Source: Spirochaeta africana DSM 8902
GTDB taxonomy: Bacteria > Spirochaetota > Spirochaetia > DSM-27196 > DSM-8902
Assembly: GCF_000242595.2 (NCBI RefSeq)
Contig: NC_017098.1
Coordinates: forward strand, 3,086,501-3,150,500
Length of the DNA stretch: 64,000 nt
Reading direction: 5' to 3'
The notes under the pieces are model-generated. The model saw nothing but the letters and a program-made list of their open reading frames with translations. It did not search any database and was not told the DNA's origin. This document shows, piece by piece, positions 8,664 through 15,378 of the stretch. The translations under genes were made by a program, and so were the position numbers. Within the stretch, counting starts at the first letter, position 1; every line of letters starts with the position of its first letter.

Positions 8664-9932
8664 ATGCAACTGCGAGACATAGTAACCCCACTGATAATCC
8701 TGCCCGCTGCTGCGGTGCTGAGCTGGGTATTTCCCCAGTATAACACGGCCTTTATCCAGGTCGGGCTGCAGTTCGTTGCCCTGCTGTTTTTTCTTGCCGG
8801 CATTCTGCTCAGCATCCTCTATCACCGGGGACGGGTGCTGGCCGCCCTGATGCTCATGCTGCTCACCGCGGCTGCTTTCGCCTCTCCCGTAGTTTTGTTG
8901 CTGGAACCGTATCAAACCACTATGGTGTACCGTTTGCTGCAGCTGAGCATGCCGCTGCTGCTGTGCGTTATTGCGATATCACCACGGCGGCGCATCCTGG
9001 ATCCGGCAAGCCTGGTCTGGCTCGCCAGCATCGCGCTGCTGGTCTTCGCGGTCTGGGCTGTGCCGAACACCGAGCAGGCACCCCGGCTGCTGCAGCCGCT
9101 GTTCACCCTCCAGCTCCTGCCCTTCCTGCCGCCGCAGCTGCTGCCCCAGGCCCTGCCGCAAATCAGCATCGCCATGGCCCTGTTCGGCCTGCTGTGCGTC
9201 ATTCTGGTCGAGTCGACCTATCACCGGGATCCCTCGCTGTCACTGGCCTGGATCTGCGCCTACGCTGCGGTCTGTCTGGCACTGATAACCCTGGAAACCC
9301 CGGCCCGGGCGATACTGTGGTTTACCGCCGCCGGTGCGGTGCTGGCTGTAGGGCTGATTCAGCATGCCCATCGCATGGCGTTTATCGATGCCCTGACCCG
9401 CATACCCAATCGCCGTGCTCTCGATGAACAGCTCTCCAGGCTGCGATCACGCTATGCCATCGCCATGGTAGATATCGATCACTTCAAGGCCTTCAACGAC
9501 ACCCACGGCCATAAAATGGGCGACCAGGCACTGCGAAAAACTGCCTCCCATCTGCGCGAGGTTGACGGCGGCGGCAAGGTTTTCCGATACGGCGGGGAGG
9601 AATTCACTATCCTGTTTCCGGGTAAAACTGCCCGGGAGGCTGGTCGCCACTGCCAGGCGCTGCGTGAGCGCATAGCCGGTGAGCCATTCTTCTTTCGCGG
9701 CAGCAACCGGCCGCGAAAACTGCGCAAAGCCGAGAAGCATCGCCGCCGCCCGACCCGAAAACGCGAGGCCAGTGACAGTCTGCAAATCACCGTAAGCATC
9801 GGGGTGGCGGCACAAGGCGACCGGGCCTCTACCTCGGCCCGGGTACTGCAGCTTGCTGACCAGGCCCTCTACCATGCAAAGAAAAACGGCCGTAATCGGG
9901 TCATAGTTGCCCGGGACGACGCTCCCAGATAA
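8664..9932 (+). CDS. Membrane-bound GGDEF diguanylate cyclase (SiaD-position gene)
   Basis: A 422-residue protein. Residues 1-240 hold several hydrophobic helices of an integral-membrane sensor with no recognised ligand motif. The GGDEF domain starts near 250 (DALTRIPNRRAL), has the metal and substrate motifs MVDIDHFKAFNDTHGHKMGDQ and an active-site GGEEF near 310. The product would be c-di-GMP. A candidate inhibitory-site motif, REVD, lies 8 residues before GGEEF where 5 is usual, so product inhibition may be missing. A lysine/arginine-rich insertion (about 346-372) interrupts the last part of the domain. It heads the kinase-phosphoprotein-cyclase-phosphatase cluster and takes the role SiaD has in Pseudomonas. 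Confidence 0.85.
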   Translation: MQLRDIVTPLIILPAAAVLSWVFPQYNTAFIQVGLQFVALLFFLAGILLSILYHRGRVLAALMLMLLTAAAFASPVVLLLEPYQTTMVYRLLQLSMPLLLCVIAISPRRRILDPASLVWLASIALLVFAVWAVPNTEQAPRLLQPLFTLQLLPFLPPQLLPQALPQISIAMALFGLLCVILVESTYHRDPSLSLAWICAYAAVCLALITLETPARAILWFTAAGAVLAVGLIQHAHRMAFIDALTRIPNRRALDEQLSRLRSRYAIAMVDIDHFKAFNDTHGHKMGDQALRKTASHLREVDGGGKVFRYGGEEFTILFPGKTAREAGRHCQALRERIAGEPFFFRGSNRPRKLRKAEKHRRRPTRKREASDSLQITVSIGVAAQGDRASTSARVLQLADQALYHAKKNGRNRVIVARDDAPR

Positions 9933-9945
9933 TTGCTTCCAGGAC

Positions 9946-9974
9946 TTGCAGGTTACCCTGCGGTGACCTACCTT
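9946..9974 (+). promoter_or_regulatory. Promoter of the siaB-like gene, probably leaderless
   Basis: TTGCAG (9946-9951), 17-base spacer, TACCTT (9969-9974), 6 bases, ATG at 9981; no ribosome-binding site. It would let the rest of the module be expressed independently of the diguanylate cyclase. Confidence 0.45.
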
Positions 9975-9980
9975 TATTAC

Positions 9981-10523
9981 ATGATAGAGAAACAATTACC
10001 CCAGCTGAATCACCTGTTGGGCGAGAACCGCATCCTCTTCTGCTTTAGCGGTCCGTTTCACCAGGAACTGATAGAGGAACTCGGCCGCGCCATCCAGGGG
10101 TATGTGCGCCAGTCGGACGAGCCCAGTGCCAATCAGCAGCTTGCGTTTCGGAACATCTTTGCCGTCTTTATCGAACAAAGCCAGAACATCAAACGCTATC
10201 TGGAATCGCTGGCAGACCCGGCAGCAGAACGCTCAGGCATTGTGGTGATTGGCAGGGATAACAACCAGTTCTTTGTGGAATCCGGCAACAAGGTTCGTCG
10301 CGATCATGTGCCGGAACTGAGGTCCAGGCTGGAACAGCTGCAACACCTGGACAAGGAAGCCCTTAAGCGGTTGTACAAGGAAACCATCCGCAGTGAACGG
10401 ACTGATGCCAGCGCCGGCCTGGGCTTTATTGATATGGCTCGCAAGGCGGCCGCCCCCCTGGATTTCAGCTTCACCCCTGTCGATGAGCAGTTTGAATTCT
10501 TCTCGCTCAGCGTAACCCTTTAA
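9981..10523 (+). CDS. siaB: SiaB-family protein kinase (DUF6272)
   Basis: A 180-residue cytosolic protein matching the SiaB family, GHKL-fold serine/threonine kinases related to anti-sigma-factor kinases such as SpoIIAB. An N-box-like segment (FIEQSQNIKRYLESL, about 60-75), a G1-like strand (GIVVIGRDNNQFFVESGN) and a G2-like GLGFIDMARKAA (about 148-159) are visible. In Pseudomonas aeruginosa SiaB phosphorylates SiaC; a SiaC-like gene follows 18 bp downstream. ATG at 9981 is chosen by the promoter spacing; GTG at 9963 is in frame but lies in that promoter. Confidence 0.8.
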   Translation: MIEKQLPQLNHLLGENRILFCFSGPFHQELIEELGRAIQGYVRQSDEPSANQQLAFRNIFAVFIEQSQNIKRYLESLADPAAERSGIVVIGRDNNQFFVESGNKVRRDHVPELRSRLEQLQHLDKEALKRLYKETIRSERTDASAGLGFIDMARKAAAPLDFSFTPVDEQFEFFSLSVTL

Positions 10524-10541
10524 CCGTATGGAGGCATATCT

Positions 10542-10922
10542 GTGGAAGCATTGCATATAGAACCAACGAAATCATCCCCCGAGATCACCTTTGATCCGGG
10601 AAGTGGAATCCTGCGCATCCAGGGGCAGTCCTATCCCGAGAATTCCTTCCAGTTTTTCGAGCCTGTCTTCGCCTGGCTGCAGCAGTATCTGGCTCAGCTC
10701 GCGGGGCCCTGTACCGTCCAGTTGAATCTCGATTATCTGAACACCTCCTCCTCGAAGTGTCTGATGGATTTTATCGATCTGATGGAAGATGCCTATAGCG
10801 AAGGCAAGCAAGTCAGGATAGAATGGCTGTACGATCCGGACAACGACAGCTCGATTGAACTCGCCGAGGAGTTCAAGGAGGATCTGTCGCTGCCGTTTGA
10901 CATCCTGAAACTCGAGGAGTAA
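10542..10922 (+). CDS. siaC: SiaC-family regulatory phosphoprotein (DUF1987)
   Basis: A 126-residue protein covering the whole DUF1987 domain (IEPTKSSPEITFD, SYPENSFQFFEPV, LDYLNTSSSKCLMDFIDLME, ELAEEFKEDLSLPFDI). The fold is related to SpoIIAA/STAS-like antagonists. Thr68, in YLNTSSSK, coincides in number and context with the Thr68 that is phosphorylated in P. aeruginosa SiaC. Unphosphorylated SiaC binds and activates the diguanylate cyclase SiaD there; the same switch is inferred here. Start is GTG with GGAGG 7 bases upstream. Confidence 0.88.
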   Translation: MEALHIEPTKSSPEITFDPGSGILRIQGQSYPENSFQFFEPVFAWLQQYLAQLAGPCTVQLNLDYLNTSSSKCLMDFIDLMEDAYSEGKQVRIEWLYDPDNDSSIELAEEFKEDLSLPFDILKLEE

Positions 10923-10927
10923 CCGCT

Positions 10928-11824
10928 GTGCCGGAATCCGGGTTTGAATCAGAAGAGCGCAGCCTGGAGCGTGCGCTTGCGTACCTTGCCTCTCTGGAGA
11001 ACGACGGCCAGGATCAAACCTCCTGCTCGGCAGAGCTGCGTGCCATTACCCAACAGTACCGGAAACTCCTGCGGCAGAGCCGCAAACTGATGCGTATCAG
11101 CGACCGGCTGCAGTTGCAGCTGTCCGAGGCAAACGATGCCCTGCGACTGGAGAACGAGAAACGCCGCAACCTGCAGACCATTATCCGTCAGTATATCCCG
11201 CGCAACACCTGGCAAAAAGCCGACCTTAACTCCCAGACCGCCTCGCTGGAGATCCCGAACGAAGAGGTGCAGCGCTCCTGTATGTTCCTGGACGTAGTCG
11301 ATTTTACCCGTTTCAGCGAAAGTCGGCCGCCCGAAGAGGTAATACACGCCCTGAATGCGGTCTTTCGCCCGGTAGTCGGCATGATTCTGGACAGCGGCGG
11401 AGACATCGACAAGTTTATCGGGGACTCGATCTTTGCCGTGTTTCAGGAGACACGCACCTCATTGATCAATGCTATCCGTATACAGCATATGGTTAACCGG
11501 ATGCAGTTTCTTTCGCTGCGCATCGGGATCCACGCCGGCAGGGTAATCATCGGAAATGTCGGGGGCGCCGCCCGTAAGGACAATACCTATATGGGCGACA
11601 ATGTAAACATTTCGGCGCGACTGCAAACCCATGCCCTGCCCGGAGGAATCATGATCTCCAGGGACGCCCTCAACGATGCCCAGCTGCAGCATGAACTGCC
11701 GGAACTGTATTCTCTGCCCAGAACCCCGCTGTTCGTACGTGGCCGCGAGCAGCCAATCGAAATAATCCAGATCGACCCCAAGGTAATTCAGGTAATTGCC
11801 GAGCATCAGTTTCCGGAGGAATAA
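10928..11824 (+). CDS. Class III nucleotide cyclase with N-terminal coiled coil
   Basis: A 298-residue protein. Residues about 35-85 are a predicted coiled coil; about 117-270 form a class III cyclase domain. Both metal-binding Asp are present (FLDVVDFTRFS and FIGDSIFAVF), as are the adenine-selecting Lys of DKFIGD and the transition-state Asn/Arg of NVNISARL, so adenylate cyclase activity is favoured over guanylate cyclase. No membrane segment is seen. GTG start 5 bp after siaC with GAGGAG upstream; its stop overlaps the next start by one base (TAATG). Tight packing says it works with the Sia-like switch. Confidence 0.86.
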   Translation: MPESGFESEERSLERALAYLASLENDGQDQTSCSAELRAITQQYRKLLRQSRKLMRISDRLQLQLSEANDALRLENEKRRNLQTIIRQYIPRNTWQKADLNSQTASLEIPNEEVQRSCMFLDVVDFTRFSESRPPEEVIHALNAVFRPVVGMILDSGGDIDKFIGDSIFAVFQETRTSLINAIRIQHMVNRMQFLSLRIGIHAGRVIIGNVGGAARKDNTYMGDNVNISARLQTHALPGGIMISRDALNDAQLQHELPELYSLPRTPLFVRGREQPIEIIQIDPKVIQVIAEHQFPEE

Positions 11825-13899
11825 TGGCCATGACGCTGCGCAATCTGACCGTATTAGCCGTACTCGCCCTGCTGCTGCCAACCGGCTGCAGCTTTACCGA
11901 GGCTCCCTATGCGGTAGCAGGCCGGCTTGATGCCGCTGACTGGCATCCCGAGCGGGACGGACTGCTCGACCTCCGCGGCGAATGGGAGTTTCACTGGCTC
12001 CAGCATATCGACCCTACCCGGCCATCCCCACCAGGATTCCGCCATGTGCCACAGCCGCAGCTGTGGAATGATCTTGAACTCCCGGAGGGCCCGTTGCCGG
12101 CCGAGGGGTTCGCCTCTTTCCGGCTGCAGGTGGCCCTGGATGAAGAGTGGCCCGAAATTATTGGCATCCGGGTCATGGAAATGAGCACCGCCTTCCGGCT
12201 TTACATCAACGGAACCCTGGTGAGTCAGGCCGGTACCGCGGCCACAACCCCGGAGGCCACCGAGGCCCGGCTGGTGCCCCAGACCAATGTCTTTCATCGC
12301 CACCACGCCGAGGTTCTGGACATCGTGCTGCACGTGTCGAACTTTATCGACCGCGAAGGGGGGCGGCGACGTTCATTGTATATCGGCAGCGAACAGCAGA
12401 TCCACCGTACCCAGCACCGGGCTATTGCCTTTGAAGGGATCCTGACCGGGGCTTTACTGTTGATCGGCCTGTATCATGTAGTGCTGTTTTCGTTCCGGCG
12501 CAAGGAGCCCCTGCCGCTGGTATTTGCTCTGGTATGTGCGGTATTTGCCCTGCGCGGGGTTTTTGAAGGCGAGCGACTGATCCTGATGATGTTTGATCTC
12601 CCGTTCGAACTGTACGGCAAGCTTTGGTTCATCCTGTACTATGTCCTGGCGCCGGTGGTAATGCTGTTTCTGCATTATCTCTTCCCGCGAGAGTCCTGGC
12701 CATGGCTGCTGAAGACCGTGCTGTCGGTTATGGCCGCATTCTGCCTGGCCACCCTGGTGCTCCCGCTCTCGGCGGCTATCAGGATCATGCCGTTTTTTCA
12801 CCCGATCACCCTTGTTTCCATGCTGTATGCGGTTCGTGTACTGGCACTGGCGATTCTGCACGACCGGCCAGGCAGCAGGGTATTCACCCTTGGTATGGCA
12901 ATTCTGATCGCTACCGGGATCCATGATCTGCTGTACACCGAAAACATCATAGAATCGACATATCTGGCTCCCGCCGGCCTGCTGGCCTTTGTGTTCAGTC
13001 AAGCCTATTTTATCGCGGCACGCTTTTCCAACTCCCTAACACGTGTTCAGGGGCTGTCCGAACAGCTGCGGGCCTATTCACTCGAACTGGAGGACAAGGT
13101 TGCCCTGCGCACCCGTGAGCTGGAACAGCGCAATCGCGCCATTATGGAAAGCATAGAGTATGCCCAGCTTATCCAGTCATCGGTGCTGCCATCCCCTGCC
13201 GAACTGCAGGAGCTTATCCCGCATCATTTTGTTATCTGGAGGCCGCGCGACCTGGTGGGTGGAGATTTCTACTGGAGCCGGGCACTGGGGAAATCACGCG
13301 GCTGGATTGCCGTAGGTGACTGCACCGGGCACGGTGTACCCGGTGCACTCATGGCGATGATGGCAACCAGTCTGCTGAATCGCGAAGCCCACCTGCTTGA
13401 ACCGGACAACCCGGCAGCATTCCTCCATGAACTGAATCTGGCGGTGCGCGAATCACTACATCAGGACATGCATGACGGCAAGGCTCACGAAGGGTTTGAC
13501 ATGATCCTGGCCTATCTGGAGCCCGGCAGATTAACCGCTGCCGGAGCGCATCTCGGGCTGTATACCCTCCAGGACGACGGCCCTGCCTATTTCCCTGGCT
13601 CGCGCAAGGGGATCGGGTATGTGGAGCCCTCCTCCGACTTCCGCTACGAAAACTTCTCGATTGCGCTGCAGCCGGGGGATCATGTGTACATGATGAGTGA
13701 CGGGTTACTTGATCAGAGCGGCGGCGAGAAGGGGTTTGCGTTCGGGCGCCGTCGTTTGCTGAAACTGCTGGAGGAGCTGCACCAGCATCCCTTTGCCGAA
13801 CACAGCCAACGGCTTGATCAGGCCGTCAAGGAGTATGCCAATGGAGAAGCCCAGCGGGACGACATCGTGGTTGTCGGATTTTCCACAGAAACCGGCTGA
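11824..13899 (+). CDS. siaA: 7TM sensor with SpoIIE/PP2C phosphatase domain (SiaA-like)
   Basis: A 691-residue receptor. After an N-terminal signal (with a Cys near residue 20 in a poor lipobox, LLPTGC) comes an extracytoplasmic domain resembling 7TMR-DISM extracellular jelly-roll domains (about 35-195; LRGEWEFHW, FRLYINGTLVSQAG). Seven helices follow (about 205-410), then a coiled coil (about 415-455) and a SpoIIE-type phosphatase (about 465-690) with metal motifs VGGDFYWS, VGDCTGHGVPGALMA, MMSDGLLDQ and QRDDIVVVGF. SiaA of Pseudomonas dephosphorylates SiaC but carries a different sensor. The inferred job is to turn on SiaC when the outer domain, possibly carbohydrate-binding, is engaged. 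Confidence 0.85.
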   Translation: MAMTLRNLTVLAVLALLLPTGCSFTEAPYAVAGRLDAADWHPERDGLLDLRGEWEFHWLQHIDPTRPSPPGFRHVPQPQLWNDLELPEGPLPAEGFASFRLQVALDEEWPEIIGIRVMEMSTAFRLYINGTLVSQAGTAATTPEATEARLVPQTNVFHRHHAEVLDIVLHVSNFIDREGGRRRSLYIGSEQQIHRTQHRAIAFEGILTGALLLIGLYHVVLFSFRRKEPLPLVFALVCAVFALRGVFEGERLILMMFDLPFELYGKLWFILYYVLAPVVMLFLHYLFPRESWPWLLKTVLSVMAAFCLATLVLPLSAAIRIMPFFHPITLVSMLYAVRVLALAILHDRPGSRVFTLGMAILIATGIHDLLYTENIIESTYLAPAGLLAFVFSQAYFIAARFSNSLTRVQGLSEQLRAYSLELEDKVALRTRELEQRNRAIMESIEYAQLIQSSVLPSPAELQELIPHHFVIWRPRDLVGGDFYWSRALGKSRGWIAVGDCTGHGVPGALMAMMATSLLNREAHLLEPDNPAAFLHELNLAVRESLHQDMHDGKAHEGFDMILAYLEPGRLTAAGAHLGLYTLQDDGPAYFPGSRKGIGYVEPSSDFRYENFSIALQPGDHVYMMSDGLLDQSGGEKGFAFGRRRLLKLLEELHQHPFAEHSQRLDQAVKEYANGEAQRDDIVVVGFSTETG

Positions 13900-13917
13900 C
13901 CGCCGGATACTGCAAGA

Positions 13918-14790
13918 TCAGTTATAGACCACCGAGATATAGGCCTGGGAGAAACTGCTGTCTGCCAGACTGCCCAGGAACTGCTCGGCATCACCACGCT
14001 GGTGGTATGGCCCCACCCGCAACCGGTAGATGATCTGACCATCACGATCGATGGTGGTCATCAGGGGGTGCATGGCGGTCTCTTTGTGGAATTGCTGACG
14101 CGCAGTCTGGGCGTTGGTGCGGCTGCTGCCGGCAAAAACCTGCACCCAGTATTCCTGCGATGCCCGCGGGGTTGATTCCCTGGTCGGGGCTTCTACTGCC
14201 GGTCGGGTCGCCGGTGCATCGGCGGTGGGGGTCGCTGCAGCAGGACGGGAGGGCTCGGGCTGCCGGGGTTCCTGCGCGGTCCGGCTGGTGTCGGCAGCTG
14301 GCCGCGGCGCATCGGGTGGCCGCGGCGCATCGGGTGGCCGCGGCGCATCGGCTGGCTCGGTTGCCGGGGCAGCATCTGCGGGTGCAGCTGCATCGACTTC
14401 CGTATCGGGCAGGGATTCCGCGGTATCCGGGCGTGCTGCCGCACGATCTTCTGGTTCCTGACGGACCCGATCATCGGCGGGGAATCGACGATCCCTGTCG
14501 CGCGCTCCGAACACAATCGTAATACCATCCTCGGTCAGTTCGGAAACCTCCGGGACGATCTCTTCTGGCAGCTGATCATCTGGCTCGGTTGCAGGATCCT
14601 GCACCTCCCGTGCCCTCCGGTCACGCGCCTCCTGTTCCTCGAGATAGGCAAAAGGATCAAACTCCACCCGGCTGATCTGCTCAGCAGCCTCCTGCTGGCG
14701 GGGATAGAACCACATAAGCCCGAGTACAACGACTGCGGTCAAGAATACAGCTACACTGAGGCCGGTTATTAGTAGTCGATTGCGTTCCAT
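13918..14790 (-). CDS. SPOR-domain membrane protein
   Basis: A 290-residue bitopic protein: short cytoplasmic tail, one transmembrane helix (about 7-29), a long acidic and Pro/Ala-rich periplasmic linker with repeats of APRPPD (about 150-175), and a C-terminal SPOR domain (about 213-290; YWVQVFAGSSRTNAQTARQQF, YRLRVGPYHQRGDAEQFLGSL). SPOR domains bind denuded glycan at division sites. GGAGAGGGAAGC precedes ATG. It follows coaE by 15 bp and ends the minus-strand run. A divisome role is inferred from the domain only. Confidence 0.82.
   Translation of the reverse strand: MERNRLLITGLSVAVFLTAVVVLGLMWFYPRQQEAAEQISRVEFDPFAYLEEQEARDRRAREVQDPATEPDDQLPEEIVPEVSELTEDGITIVFGARDRDRRFPADDRVRQEPEDRAAARPDTAESLPDTEVDAAAPADAAPATEPADAPRPPDAPRPPDAPRPAADTSRTAQEPRQPEPSRPAAATPTADAPATRPAVEAPTRESTPRASQEYWVQVFAGSSRTNAQTARQQFHKETAMHPLMTTIDRDGQIIYRLRVGPYHQRGDAEQFLGSLADSSFSQAYISVVYN
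14300..14353. repeat. Three tandem copies of an 18-bp unit
   Basis: Unit GGCCGCGGCGCATCGGGT at 14300-14317 and 14318-14335, with a third copy differing at one base (14336-14353). In the coding frame of the SPOR gene each unit encodes APRPPD-type residues of the periplasmic linker. Confidence 0.9.
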
Positions 14791-14805
14791 GCTTCCCTCT
14801 CCGGG

Positions 14806-15378
14806 TTACCGCTGCAGCAGTGTGTCCAGACGTCTGTACAACCACCTGCGGCTGCCCCAATTCGATACACTTAGTATATCGGCGCCCCCGGAACGGGCTT
14901 GAGCGACAATATGAAGCTGGGCGCGGTTTCGCCGGAAAAACCCCTGCAGAGAGATTCCATCTCGAGTCCTGCCGCGCAGGAACCGCACCAGGACAGGGGC
15001 ATTCAGCCAGAGGATCCGATCACACAGCAAATGCAGCCCCATCCGGAACAACAGGGCAGCGTCCACCAGTACATCCACACCCGGATGTTCGGCGATATGC
15101 CGGGATACCTCGGCTGCCATCAAGGGATGCAGCAGCGCCTCCAACCGGGCTAGCTGCTGCGGATCATTGAACACCAGCCGTCCCAGCTCCTGGCGGTCAA
15201 CCGTGCCGTCCGGGCACAGCACCTGGTCACCGAACAATCCTGCGGCTGCCGCTGCCTGCTGATCCAGCACCCGATGTCCGATGCGATCGACATCCAGATG
15301 CAGCCAGCCCTGCTGAGCGAGGTATGCGGCCGCTGTACTCTTGCCGGCGCAGTAACGGCCGGTCAAACCGACCACCAT
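14806..15378 (-). CDS. coaE: Dephospho-CoA kinase
   Basis: A 190-residue enzyme for the last step of coenzyme A synthesis. P-loop GRYCAGKST lies at residues 7-15, followed by the family's LDVDRIGHRVLD segment (about 28-39) and LVDAALLFRMGL near residue 106. Length is normal. Its ATG overlaps the polA stop (ATGA), so it is coupled to polA. Substrate and reaction follow from the family. Confidence 0.9.
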   Translation of the reverse strand: MVVGLTGRYCAGKSTAAAYLAQQGWLHLDVDRIGHRVLDQQAAAAAGLFGDQVLCPDGTVDRQELGRLVFNDPQQLARLEALLHPLMAAEVSRHIAEHPGVDVLVDAALLFRMGLHLLCDRILWLNAPVLVRFLRGRTRDGISLQGFFRRNRAQLHIVAQARSGGADILSVSNWGSRRWLYRRLDTLLQR

